The notes beneath the pieces are model-generated. The model did not search any database. It was not told where the DNA came from and was given only the letters and a program-made list of their open reading frames with translations. From Brumimicrobium aurantiacum (GTDB taxonomy: Bacteria > Bacteroidota > Bacteroidia > Flavobacteriales_D > Crocinitomicaceae): 64,000 nucleotides of DNA. The stretch lies in assembly GCF_003402975.1 (NCBI RefSeq), contig NZ_QURB01000001.1, forward strand, positions 372,001 to 436,000. Direction: 5' to 3'. The position numbers were made by a program, and so were the translations under genes. This document shows positions 1 through 8,083 of the stretch, one piece after another. How positions within the stretch are numbered: position 1 is the first letter of the stretch; each line of letters begins with the position of its first letter.

Positions 1-51
1 GCAAACCTTGAGCCCTATCGGCGCTATTTTGTTTATTTGTTGTTAGGTGTA
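1..51 (-). repeat. Partial attC-like element at the 3' end of the DUF6119 gene
   Basis: Read on the gene's strand, the six bases after the TAG stop lead into ACACCTAACAACAAATAA, after which the sequence runs off the window. ACCTAAC fits the integron R'' box RYYYAAC. The run TAACAACAAATAA is shared exactly with the complete hairpin at 4863-4941, so this appears to be the first half of the same repeat family. The other half lies outside the window. The assignment as an integron attC site is inference; the shared sequence and the match to the gene's 5' flank (1842-1851) are seen directly. Confidence 0.5.
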
Positions 52-56
52 TTCTA

Positions 57-1814
57 CTAATTTAACCCATTATTAATTTCAATCACTTTTAAAGGGTAAG
101 AATAACTTTGCATTTCCTTCATACACATTATCAAAGAGAATTTTGCAATGTTTGATTCAAATCTTTCAATCTGATCTGCGACGGAGATATTTCTACGACC
201 ATGGCGATAAGCAATTACATATTCTATGTTCTTATCAAATTTTGAGCTGAACGTATCAAAATCTATTTCGTCTGTGTTATTCTCACTATTGTTGAATCTA
301 TCATATACTGCCCTAATGAAAGTGCGATCTGATTGAAGATCATTCCAGAGACGGTATGATGATACTGTAACCTGATTAGTAACATCTCTCATTTTAGCAT
401 CAAATCCTTCTTTTACATGAATAAGATAGACAGTATCTTCAGTTTCATACAAAATATCGCATAGTTCGATGTTTTGACCCAACATTTTATCAAGTACTAA
501 GTAATTTTGTCTACCGCGATATAATAGGTTGTAGTCACCCTCTGTGTGCTCCTCTGTATCCCATGCTTCATCAAGTGGGTTTTCTTCTAAACTATTGGTT
601 AATATAAGTGAAGAACACTGAGAATTAATATCTTCTAGGAAATCGCCTCTTACTGTATACCATTTCCAGTCTAAAAGAAAATATGGTGAGCCATTGATTT
701 TCAACTCACAAGAAACGTGTCTTACAAACGGAGCAACAGTTTTCACGTTGTCTCCTAAGAATCCCCGTACTTTTATTCCAGCCAGAACTCTTCTAAATTC
801 TATGAAGTTAGTACTTTCTACGTTGTTATATAGGTAATGAAGAGTCTCAAAGTATATTCTGGTTCTATCTCTGGTTTCAACAATTGGATTTCTTCCGTTA
901 CGGAGGAATACCCTGTAAATTTCACACTCGTAAAACTCCGCATATTTACCTGGATGAATGAAGTCATAATCTAAGAGGTAGTTTAGGTTCGCATCTGGAG
1001 AATTTAATCTCACCATGTCATCGCGCAAATGTGTATATAGAGAGTTTTGTAGATTATCTTCGATGAATTCTGAGTCACGAACACGTTCGAATCTACTTAA
1101 TGGGTTACCACCATCGCTTGTTAGAACTTCTGCAGATTTAGCGGCTAACTCAAGTGTTTGATTGAATGTTATTGGGAACTTTAATGAGAAAGAAGAACCA
1201 ATTTCGAAATGAACATTTTCGTTTTCTTCAAACTCAATAAAATTAAATATTGAGTCTTTAATAATATCTCTTAATACAAGATTTATTTTGATTGGAATGG
1301 AACCAAGGTTCAGAGCATCCTGAAGTTTTTGATTACTTCTATATGTGCGTTCTTCGGAAGACAGTGCACCTGTTACACCTCTTGTAGTTAAGCTATGAAC
1401 AATATCAAGATCTGGCTCAGCGAACTTTTCAAACAAATCTAATCCGAATGTGTGATTAATGTATCTCTTAATAACTGATATACCCTTTCCTCCGATTATG
1501 ACGAAAACATAATTTTCAATACATATGAAGAGAGCAAATGAGGTGTTAACAACATTGAATCCATGAGCCTCAGTGATATTTGGAGGCAAAAACCTTTTCC
1601 ATTTAGATTCTTGTTCGACTTCATCAAAAACATACAGTACTAATGAATAATCTTCCTCATCGATAACAGTTGTACTGTTATCAATTTCAGTTTCACTCTC
1701 AAAATTTTCAATATGATAGTTGATAATGAAAGTTATTTTATCCCTAATACTACTTAGATGTCTAATCTCATAGAAATTAGTGTCAATTTGATATAGCTTA
1801 ATGTAATTTTGCAT
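57..1814 (-). CDS. DUF6119 / TIGR04141 family sporadically distributed protein
   Basis: A 585-residue soluble protein without signal peptide. It shows the landmarks of the TIGR04141/DUF6119 family: a central 'VFVIIGGKG...FGLDLF' segment near residues 103-128, a 'KWYTVRGDF' block near residue 385, a 'YLVLDK...IELCDILYE' block, and the 'YLIHVKEGF' block near 470 corresponding to the family's FIHVK segment. Family members are patchily distributed, often in defence or restriction-modification islands, and their biochemical activity is unknown to me. The ATG at 1814 is the first in frame and lies about 30 bases after the GTTAGGTGT box. The gene stands alone. Its flanks carry complementary boxes (42-51 and 1842-1851), as expected for a single-gene integron cassette. 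Family assignment is good; a role in phage defence is only an inference from family context. Confidence 0.8.
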   Translation of the reverse strand: MQNYIKLYQIDTNFYEIRHLSSIRDKITFIINYHIENFESETEIDNSTTVIDEEDYSLVLYVFDEVEQESKWKRFLPPNITEAHGFNVVNTSFALFICIENYVFVIIGGKGISVIKRYINHTFGLDLFEKFAEPDLDIVHSLTTRGVTGALSSEERTYRSNQKLQDALNLGSIPIKINLVLRDIIKDSIFNFIEFEENENVHFEIGSSFSLKFPITFNQTLELAAKSAEVLTSDGGNPLSRFERVRDSEFIEDNLQNSLYTHLRDDMVRLNSPDANLNYLLDYDFIHPGKYAEFYECEIYRVFLRNGRNPIVETRDRTRIYFETLHYLYNNVESTNFIEFRRVLAGIKVRGFLGDNVKTVAPFVRHVSCELKINGSPYFLLDWKWYTVRGDFLEDINSQCSSLILTNSLEENPLDEAWDTEEHTEGDYNLLYRGRQNYLVLDKMLGQNIELCDILYETEDTVYLIHVKEGFDAKMRDVTNQVTVSSYRLWNDLQSDRTFIRAVYDRFNNSENNTDEIDFDTFSSKFDKNIEYVIAYRHGRRNISVADQIERFESNIAKFSLIMCMKEMQSYSYPLKVIEINNGLN

Positions 1815-1841
1815 TCAGTGTTAATGGGTTGTTGTGGTTGT

Positions 1842-1851
1842 TACACCTAAC
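1842..1851 (-). repeat. attC R'-like box at the 5' flank of the DUF6119 gene
   Basis: On the gene's strand this reads GTTAGGTGTA, fitting the integron R' core GTTRRRY, and it is the exact reverse complement of the box at 42-51 after the gene. In real cassettes the 5' end (TTRRRY...) matches the R'' box of the cassette's own attC, which is the pattern seen here. No complete attC hairpin is visible further upstream (1852-1960), so the insertion may be at a secondary site or the upstream attC may be lost. Confidence 0.45.
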
Positions 1852-2107
1852 TCATTTATAAAATCAATAAAACTGTACATATACATCCATAGCTAATAAA
1901 TAGTGTACAGTCAACTTCCCTCAAACATACACATTACTTTCCACTTTTCAAAGGGCAAAAGATTTCAAAACACCTATAAAACAAGTAGTTTAGAAAGGCA
2001 AAAGCTACTTTTTTGAACAAACGACATGTTTACACATTCGAAATGTAGGTTTACTTGGGTGAATGGTTTTTTGAGTTTTTTGAAAAAAATTATTATCTGA
2101 AATATGA

Positions 2108-2932
2108 TTATTTCTCTTTTTTCTTGAAAATATTATCTAAATTAAAATGCCTTGAAACACCAAAATACACTCCCATCGCTCTTTTATACTGACCGAATAC
2201 ATACTTATAAGTATCTCCGCTGTTCAAGTAAATCAAACGGAAAGAATTTTTATCTAAGCCTAAATATCTACCTGAATAAGCAAACTGAAAAGAAAGCGTA
2301 ACCCAATACTTGTTGGAAACATAAATATTAGAAGAAAGCCCTAGACCAAGTTGAAGTGCTTTATTAGAATTAGATGTATAGGATGCATTTTCATAATCGA
2401 ATAGAATACTATCTTTTACAATTATTCCAGATGAACCAATAATACCAACATCAGCAACCTCTTTTGGCCCCGCTCTAGTCACTAAACCAAGGCTCCCAAT
2501 TAGGGATAAACTAGTCTTATCCTTTTTATTCAATAAAGAATATTTGTAATTAATAAAATATCTATTTTGTTGAGACCTTCCAAGACTTGTAGCTATGTTT
2601 GGCGTGTAATAACCTAAAGCTTCTTGATAAGTGGTCATTCTAAAATTTGATTTAGTTGTGACTCCATCATAATGAGCTCCAATTTCGATTGAGTGTTTTT
2701 GATTAATATTCCAACCCAATGAAACTCCTAAACGCAATGGATCAGCAATAGTAACGCTTGAATGGTTATATTCAAATAATGGCGATACATTGACATTCTT
2801 AGTATCCCATTCGAATGGATGTGTGCTATTAAAACTCATTTTAGTAAATAAGTCAACGGAAGCATAAAATGTTTTTTGGGATTGTGCAATCCCAAAAAAC
2901 AATATGAATAAACTTGTTAAAAAAATCTTCAT
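2108..2932 (-). CDS. Outer-membrane beta-barrel-like protein, first of three paralogues
   Basis: About 274 residues from the chosen ATG. A signal peptide (MKIFLTSLFILFFGIAQSQ) begins the protein, so the longer in-frame extension up to 2983 is rejected. An ATG two codons earlier (2938) is an equally possible start. The mature part is made of alternating polar/hydrophobic stretches with many Tyr, Gly and Ser residues, typical of an 8-12 strand porin-like barrel, and contains 'LGVSLGWNINQKHSIEIGAHYD' type strand pairs. It resembles the two upstream genes in size, order of motifs and end position, and probably arose by duplication. Function is not recognised; the location in the outer membrane is inferred from composition and signal peptide. 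Confidence 0.6.
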   Translation of the reverse strand: MKIFLTSLFILFFGIAQSQKTFYASVDLFTKMSFNSTHPFEWDTKNVNVSPLFEYNHSSVTIADPLRLGVSLGWNINQKHSIEIGAHYDGVTTKSNFRMTTYQEALGYYTPNIATSLGRSQQNRYFINYKYSLLNKKDKTSLSLIGSLGLVTRAGPKEVADVGIIGSSGIIVKDSILFDYENASYTSNSNKALQLGLGLSSNIYVSNKYWVTLSFQFAYSGRYLGLDKNSFRLIYLNSGDTYKYVFGQYKRAMGVYFGVSRHFNLDNIFKKKEK

Positions 2933-3044
2933 AGTCATTAATAATTTTCGATTAGTGCATACTCTGTGAAAAAAGCCGTCCAATCATGAGTTGGTCTTGG
3001 CATATTGTAATTATTACATCTTAGTCTAACTTTAAACCTGTAAT

Positions 3045-3902
3045 TCAATCACCTAAAAACATCCATCTTAATCCTAGGGCTAACATTTGTCCTTTGGCTG
3101 TGTTACTTGCTTTAACAGTGTCATACAAACCTAAAGTAGGTAAACTATAGCTAATGGTGTGACCTGTCAATTCGCTATTTTCCCCAAATTGATAATGGTA
3201 TCTTGCCGTTAGGTAAAGATTCTTAGTGACGCGTATATCTTTAGAAAGTCCAAGATAAAAGCCCAAGCTGTAACGAGAAGTAATTTGATATTGCAAATTA
3301 TAGCTGAACATACCTGTGTTTCCGTTGTAATCTGTATATTCAAAGGATCTCGAGAAGCTACCACCATTCCCTACCGGATTATCCGTTATTCCTAATGTAA
3401 CCCCAGCATGAACATCAAAAAAACGTAAATTATTTTCTCCAACAAATCGGTAGCCACTCCCTAATGAAAAAGATAGTGTTGAAAAACTACTTATATCGGT
3501 TTCCATGCTTATAGCCCAATCATTGGTTTTAAAATAGGTCCAATGTTTTAGATATTTAAAACCTGCTTCTACAAAAAAGTTTTTCGGTAAAGAGTATTGG
3601 TAGTTAATGTAAAGAGCATCTGCTAACTTTCTGGCTGGATTGCTAAATTCAGTTATAATTTCAGAATCCAATAAAGCTGATGGATCTTTGATTATTAAAG
3701 GATATCTATTATTGGATAAAGCTAGTGTTAATATATGCGTTCCTGGCTCAATATATCTTTTATTAGTTCTTTCTTGAATCTTATCTGTAGAAAAGTAATT
3801 CGTCACTTTTTCAGAAATAGTTGTTTTAATTTGAGCATGTACACCTGATAAATCATACAGTATTGAACAAAGTACAAACAGCAAATACTTGGAATTAATC
3901 AT
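3045..3902 (-). CDS. Outer-membrane beta-barrel-like protein, second paralogue
   Basis: 285 residues with an N-terminal signal peptide ending near 'SGVHAQ' (residue 24). A region 'KRYIEPGTHILTLALSNNRYP' parallels 'KRYIHPQSKYISVSGGW' in the upstream neighbour, and both contain 'AGVTLGI/GGLFFGV' and 'SLGFYLGLSKDIR/SLGAYLGISKEIR' strands. This is clear evidence of paralogy. The start ATG overlaps the end of the upstream paralogue by 8 bases, so the two are very probably co-transcribed and translationally coupled. The substrate or role of the predicted barrel is unknown. Confidence 0.65.
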   Translation of the reverse strand: MINSKYLLFVLCSILYDLSGVHAQIKTTISEKVTNYFSTDKIQERTNKRYIEPGTHILTLALSNNRYPLIIKDPSALLDSEIITEFSNPARKLADALYINYQYSLPKNFFVEAGFKYLKHWTYFKTNDWAISMETDISSFSTLSFSLGSGYRFVGENNLRFFDVHAGVTLGITDNPVGNGGSFSRSFEYTDYNGNTGMFSYNLQYQITSRYSLGFYLGLSKDIRVTKNLYLTARYHYQFGENSELTGHTISYSLPTLGLYDTVKASNTAKGQMLALGLRWMFLGD

Positions 3903-4749
3903 TATAAATTACTTTATTATTGAATAATATAAATTTCAAACCACCTGAAATAAATCCTCCTCCTCCTCTAACAATGAACGATGTGTCATGCTTAAAGGTC
4001 ACATCATCAGATTTCATTACATACGTTCCTTTTGAAGTAGGTAAAAAGCCAAATCGATGAATATATTTTACAAAAAATCGAATTTCTTCAGAAAGTCGAA
4101 TTTCTTTTGAGATACCAAGATAAGCACCTAGAGAAATAGGGGAATAAGAATCTAAGGTGTATTGAATTTGGTAATTCAAATTCGTGTGTTCTTCATATAT
4201 TGTATGTGTTGTTGTGTTACCGACAAATTCGCTCATAAATGAATTACTTTTATTTGATACACCAAAAAAGAGTCCTCCATGAAAATTTACGAAATGAAGA
4301 TTATTTTTACCAATAAGTCGATAACCACCTCCGAAATGTATATTATGACTTTTCTGTTTAGTAAATGGTTTGAGAGGAGAAGCGTATGACCAGGATCTAC
4401 TCCAAGTTTGTTCGTCTCCCATATCCCGACTTAGAGTAATATCTTGTTTTGTATAATCATAACCTATTTCTGCAAAGAAATTATTAGCAATTCCATGTTC
4501 ATATACCATGCTTGGATAAATACCACTGCTATTAAAGGACATCTCCTCAAAGAAGTTGTTAGGGTCATTTGTATGTGTAAGATTAAAGACCCAGCCACCT
4601 GAAACGGAAATGTATTTCGACTGGGGATGAATGTAGCGTTTTTCTATTCTCTCATTTTTCTTGGACAATTTCAAGCTATCACTCTTCTTTGAAAAGGCAC
4701 TAGTATGAACCCAAATGAAAATAATTACTATTAAGAATCTATTAAACAT
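3895..4749 (-). CDS. Outer-membrane beta-barrel-like protein, third paralogue (operon head)
   Basis: 284 residues; a signal peptide (MFNRFLIVIIFIWVHTSAFS) is followed by a short Lys/Ser-rich stretch and then beta-rich sequence. It shares the 'KRYIHP', 'RLIGKNNLHFVNFHGG' and 'YLGISKEIRLSEEI' landmarks with the gene at 3045. It is the first gene of the three-barrel cluster on the minus strand. A 12-bp hairpin (4774-4803) lies about 25 bases upstream of the ATG and probably ends transcription from the preceding unit. No function is recognised. Confidence 0.65.
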   Translation of the reverse strand: MFNRFLIVIIFIWVHTSAFSKKSDSLKLSKKNERIEKRYIHPQSKYISVSGGWVFNLTHTNDPNNFFEEMSFNSSGIYPSMVYEHGIANNFFAEIGYDYTKQDITLSRDMGDEQTWSRSWSYASPLKPFTKQKSHNIHFGGGYRLIGKNNLHFVNFHGGLFFGVSNKSNSFMSEFVGNTTTHTIYEEHTNLNYQIQYTLDSYSPISLGAYLGISKEIRLSEEIRFFVKYIHRFGFLPTSKGTYVMKSDDVTFKHDTSFIVRGGGGFISGGLKFILFNNKVIYND

Positions 4750-4773
4750 ATTTAATATATAATTGATTAAAAT

Positions 4774-4803
4774 ATAGCCAGATGAATATACTCATCTGGC
4801 TAT
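4774..4803 (-). terminator. Stem-loop terminator before the beta-barrel operon
   Basis: A perfect 12-bp stem, ATAGCCAGATGA / TCATCTGGCTAT, has a 6-base loop and is followed on the minus strand by a T-rich stretch (ATTTTAAT). It lies about 10 bases after the stop codon of the truncated frame at 4813-4896, the usual place for the terminator of a gene ending there. Confidence 0.55.
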
Positions 4804-4812
4804 TACAACTTA

Positions 4813-4896
4813 TTAATTACAATTTAAAGTAGCATTACCGTGTTTCTGAGTGTGTTCACGTTGCTCATAACGGTTAACAATAGGCGTAAGGGACCA
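4813..4896 (-). pseudogene. Orphan 3' end of a reading frame running out of the attC-like hairpin
   Basis: A 27-codon open stretch on the minus strand ends in HTQKHGNATLNCN and a TAA at 4813-4815, just before a good terminator hairpin. It has no start codon: reading upstream it enters the attC-like hairpin and meets a stop in its loop. The high-complexity C-terminal sequence next to a terminator suggests the tail of a real gene whose front was removed or displaced by the hairpin element. The evidence is short and could be chance. Confidence 0.25.
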
Positions 4897-4941
4897 TCAC
4901 GAATACGTGTTGGTCCCTTACGCTTATTTGTTGTTATGAGC
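4863..4941 (-). repeat. 79-bp attC-like imperfect palindrome
   Basis: The arms GCTCATAAC / GTTATGAGC and GCGTAAGGGACCA / TGGTCCCTTACGC are perfectly complementary. Between them lies an unpaired, asymmetric segment (9 bases AACAAATAA on one side, 12 bases GGTTAACAATAG on the other), and the apical loop is about 14 bases. Outer R-like boxes, an unpaired spacer with extra bases and inner L-like boxes are the layout of integron attC sites. The outer boxes (CATAAC/GTTATG) deviate from the strict RYYYAAC/GTTRRRY consensus. TAACAACAAATAA is shared with the element after the DUF6119 gene. It also contains the stop codon of the small gene at 4924-5085. Confidence 0.55.
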
Positions 4942-5085
4942 TTTTTTTTGAACTAAAATAAATAACAACACTAAAAGTACTGGAATTGAAAGTTCAAAAA
5001 ATAAAATATACTTTTCAAAAAATAAAATATATTTTATTGCAAGGTAAACAACAAAAGAAATTATAAAAACAACAACCCATCTCAT
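4924..5085 (-). CDS. Small two-helix membrane protein (53 aa)
   Basis: A reading frame too short for most gene lists: ATG at 5085, one base after the stop of the upstream lipoprotein gene (stop 5087-5089), and a TAA at 4924-4926. The product begins MRWVVVFIISFVVYLAI and contains two hydrophobic segments (about residues 3-17 and 33-47) separated by a repeated 'KYILFFE' motif (a 7-residue duplication), ending in the basic tail QKKAHNNK. The stop codon lies inside the attC-like hairpin, as for many cassette genes. Tight coupling to the lipoprotein gene suggests a paired function, for example immunity or membrane anchoring, but nothing in the sequence proves it. The coding call rests on composition, spacing and hydrophobic pattern. 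Confidence 0.5.
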   Translation of the reverse strand: MRWVVVFIISFVVYLAIKYILFFEKYILFFELSIPVLLVLLFILVQKKAHNNK

Positions 5086-5086
5086 A

Positions 5087-5728
5087 TTAAGTACAGTTTT
5101 TAATCAACTGATAAGTTGACCAACCTTTTGATACTAGCCAAATCCCTAGTCCTAATGGCCCTCCTACCCCAATAGCACCGGCAGTAGTTATAACTGTTGA
5201 AATTATAGCATCAGCGCAAGGACCACTCGATGGAGCTGCCAAGCCAGCTGATTCAATAAAGGCATTATTCATTTCAATTGCTTGAAAAAATAGAGTCGCA
5301 TCTTGATTATTAATTTGATACATGTCCAAAAAGTTCTGATATTTCGTAGTTGAACTTTCAAGAGAGTACCAATAATGAATCATATCCAAAAAATCTTCTC
5401 TATACCCATTATCTGTTAAATGATTTTGAGCTCCGATGGATTCAATTTTATCCAAGTTAATATCAGCAAGATGTAAAATTTCCTCTTCTGAGTATTGATC
5501 GAATACTTCTTGATTTTTGTATGTAGGATTTTCTATGATTTCAGAGTGAATTTCTCTTAATTGATCAGCGTCTGATATAGCTTTCTTTTGTGGTATTTGA
5601 CTTTTGTTGTTTTTTAATTGAACTGATGATTGAGCCATTGATTCAGGTTTTAGTGAATCTTTTTTACAACCAACAGCACCAATTCCTACTAAGGCAAGAA
5701 ACAACCCTCCATAAATTAACTTTTTCAT
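5087..5728 (-). CDS. Lipoprotein with glycine-rich hydrophobic C-terminus
   Basis: 213 residues. MKKLIYGGLFLALVGIGAVGC is a type II signal peptide with the lipidated Cys at residue 21, followed by KKDS. The middle (about 45-165) is hydrophilic and helical with many acidic residues. The last 45 residues, bounded by 'GPCAD' and 'KNCT', form a glycine-rich hydrophobic segment (TTAGAIGVGGPLGLGIWLV) that looks like a glycine-zipper or bacteriocin-like helix, with two Cys that could form a disulfide. I do not recognise a named family. The immediate downstream partner is a 53-residue membrane protein, a toxin/immunity-like arrangement; this function is speculation. Confidence 0.7.
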   Translation of the reverse strand: MKKLIYGGLFLALVGIGAVGCKKDSLKPESMAQSSVQLKNNKSQIPQKKAISDADQLREIHSEIIENPTYKNQEVFDQYSEEEILHLADINLDKIESIGAQNHLTDNGYREDFLDMIHYWYSLESSTTKYQNFLDMYQINNQDATLFFQAIEMNNAFIESAGLAAPSSGPCADAIISTVITTAGAIGVGGPLGLGIWLVSKGWSTYQLIKNCT

Positions 5729-6018
5729 TATTTTAAATTTTTGACATTATTCGACTTTGATAAATTAAGGAGTACCAATACTAGCAATATTACTATTTTT
5801 CTCCCACTAAATGAAACCTGCCTATTTTATTATTTTGGACTATTCATTTTGTACCAAAAGCTGGCTATACCTTCCAAAAAATGATATAAGTTCTTTTCAT
5901 CATTAGTATCTAAGTCAGTAAAACTATTTATCACGTTTAAAAAACTACTATTAGACAGACGTATTTAGGACGTATTTTGCATCTACGTCATTACGTATGC
6001 CAAACAACCACGACAATA

Positions 6019-6936
6019 TCAACTACTTAAGAACTTTCTAATGAATTCTTCGCGATTACAACATTCTGTTTTTTTAAAAATATTAGAAGCATGTTTGGAG
6101 ATTGTTTTACTCGCAATATTCATTTTATCAGCTAAATCTTTATAGCTTTCTCCTTTCAAGATAAAACCAGCTATCTCAAGTTCTCTTGGAGTTAAACCAA
6201 ATTCTGTTATTCCGAGGAGAATATCTTTTCTCATATATTTGTAATTCATATCCTTCTTATTTTTTGCTTGAAGAAATATCAGGATGTAAAATGCTAAAGT
6301 AATTAGTAAAAAGCTAACATTGACCAATCCATTGTTAATCATTTGATAGTCACCAATTGCCACCACCACAGGCATAGAAGCCATAAAAACGATTCCTAAT
6401 TTTCCAGCAAGGTTCAAATTTCTATAAGAATTACGAACTGAATCGTTTGATGATATTAATCGAATTCCCATTACAGTATTGAAACCAAAATATAAGGCTA
6501 CAATTACGGGTGGGATAATAAAGAGTGATTTTGAAGTTCGTAAATCACCATACAATAGATAAGTTATTATATAAAGCAATAGGAAAGCAAAAATAAGCGA
6601 TGTAACAAGGAACTTAACGTTGAAAAACTTTCTTTGCGTGATTTCAATTTCCTTGACCAAGAAAAAGAAATAGTAACTTGCTAAGGCTATCCCACTTCCA
6701 AAGGCTAAGATATTCTGGGTAAAAACGCTCATCCACGAAATGTTAACATCAGGAAACAAGCCACTACAAATGTTATAAATAATAAAAAGGGCAATTAAAA
6801 GAAGAAATCTCCAGTTCGGCCTATGATAAGGTTTCGTTATGATCACACCAAAATGAACAAAAAGCGTAATTATTTGAATAATTATGGCGATAAATGTGAG
6901 CAAAACCATTTCGGTTCCAAATACTGTCTGATTCAT
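6019..6936 (-). CDS. Membrane-bound LuxR-type transcriptional regulator
   Basis: 305 residues. About seven hydrophobic helices fill residues 8-222, then a cytoplasmic linker leads to a C-terminal GerE/LuxR winged helix: 'LTPRELEIAGFILKGESYKD' near 243-262 followed by 'MNIASKTISKHASNIFKK'. The protein thus puts a 7-TM sensor and a DNA-binding domain in one chain, without kinase or receiver domain. Its ATG overlaps the stop of the GNAT gene upstream by 4 bases (ATGA), so both are made from one transcript. Membrane-tethered LuxR proteins are common in Flavobacteriia; the signal sensed is unknown. Confidence 0.75.
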   Translation of the reverse strand: MNQTVFGTEMVLLTFIAIIIQIITLFVHFGVIITKPYHRPNWRFLLLIALFIIYNICSGLFPDVNISWMSVFTQNILAFGSGIALASYYFFFLVKEIEITQRKFFNVKFLVTSLIFAFLLLYIITYLLYGDLRTSKSLFIIPPVIVALYFGFNTVMGIRLISSNDSVRNSYRNLNLAGKLGIVFMASMPVVVAIGDYQMINNGLVNVSFLLITLAFYILIFLQAKNKKDMNYKYMRKDILLGITEFGLTPRELEIAGFILKGESYKDLADKMNIASKTISKHASNIFKKTECCNREEFIRKFLSS

Positions 6937-7496
6937 GGTAGAGCATACATTTTTAGTGCATAACCTAATTGTTGAATCGTATTTTCTTCTTTAAAACCCA
7001 AAGAGGTATAGAAACCGAAATTTCGTTCAACTGACGTTTCCAAGCATACTTTTTTATTTGCCATTTTACTTTTTTCAATTATAGATTTCATCATTAAACT
7101 TCCTTTCCCTTTTCCTTGTTCAGAGGGAAGAACACCTATATACCATAAGTGCATAAAACCATCTTTAGGATGGTTAGCCTTGATTAAGGCTTCTCTTTTT
7201 AATACTTTACTTACGTTAGAAAGTCCAACACACTGAAAGATCAGTCGCAAATCCCAAAATATGCTTTTCAAAGTTGTTTTCTTTTTGGTTGAATCAAGTG
7301 TGATGTAGCATGCTGTTTTATCGTTTGATAAAAATACCTCTCCGAAATGCTCACCGTAAAAAATGGAATATTTAATGAGAGTTCTAAATCTCTTTGTTTT
7401 TTTCTTGTCTTGTTTAATCACAAAATTCGTTGATTTATTATCGTGGAATGTTTGCGTTAAAATAGCTATTATGTGGTTTTCATCGGTCTGGTTCAT
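6933..7496 (-). CDS. GNAT family N-acetyltransferase
   Basis: 187 residues with the GNAT acetyl-CoA binding signature 'LPSEQGKGKGSLMMKSIIEK' near residues 122-141 (the R/QxxGxG/A turn) and the typical C-terminal 'ETSVERNFGFYTSLGF' motif. Small-molecule or protein acetylation is expected; the substrate cannot be told. It is the first gene of a two-gene unit with the membrane LuxR regulator, which it overlaps by 4 bases. Confidence 0.75.
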   Translation of the reverse strand: MNQTDENHIIAILTQTFHDNKSTNFVIKQDKKKTKRFRTLIKYSIFYGEHFGEVFLSNDKTACYITLDSTKKKTTLKSIFWDLRLIFQCVGLSNVSKVLKREALIKANHPKDGFMHLWYIGVLPSEQGKGKGSLMMKSIIEKSKMANKKVCLETSVERNFGFYTSLGFKEENTIQQLGYALKMYALP

Positions 7497-8083
7497 TTCT
7501 ATAATTCATTAATAATTAGCATGTTATTACTTTCAAAACATGTTTAACGTCATTACTAAATGCCCACCTCGTTTTCATCACGAACTACAAGAAAAATATT
7601 CAATGCCAGTCGCGAACCGATTTATAGGAGTATGCTTTTAGTCAGTTTGATTCACTTTTATTGAGTATGTAGGGAGTTTCCTTTATTTCCAAAAATATCT
7701 AATTGTTTTAGATTAACTGAAATGGAAACGGTTAAAAACACATAATATTAGACCAGTTGTGGGAATTTCCCTTTAGAACAACAAATTAGTTAGTTAAACT
7801 CTTGACCCACTAAATAGTCATAAGGAACTTAAACCAAGACAGTTTTCCATTTTTCAGACTCAGCAAATTCTTTAATACTTTGGTTTCGTTTTTGAAGGAG
7901 TTTTATTAAAACATTTAGTCAATGCTTTAAATAACAAGTGTCTATAAATAAAATACTGTTTCTCGTAAACTTAGGTATGGCTTTCTGCTATTTTAAAACC
8001 TCATTACCTATTTTTAAAGACTTAATAAATCCAAATTGATTACTGAATCGGTTAGGATGACATAAAGAAGAGGAACCGCTATT
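7497..8083. other. 587-bp stretch without recognisable gene
   Basis: No open frame of useful length on either strand and no clear hairpin or repeat. On the minus strand around 7830-7935 there are short coding-like fragments rich in Lys/Asn broken by stops, which could be a decayed gene, but they match nothing I can name. AT content is high throughout. Confidence 0.4.

Noticed and set aside
7497-8083. Decayed transposase
   Set aside because: Short Lys/Asn-rich fragments with stops were seen, but none showed a DDE-type motif or terminal inverted repeats.
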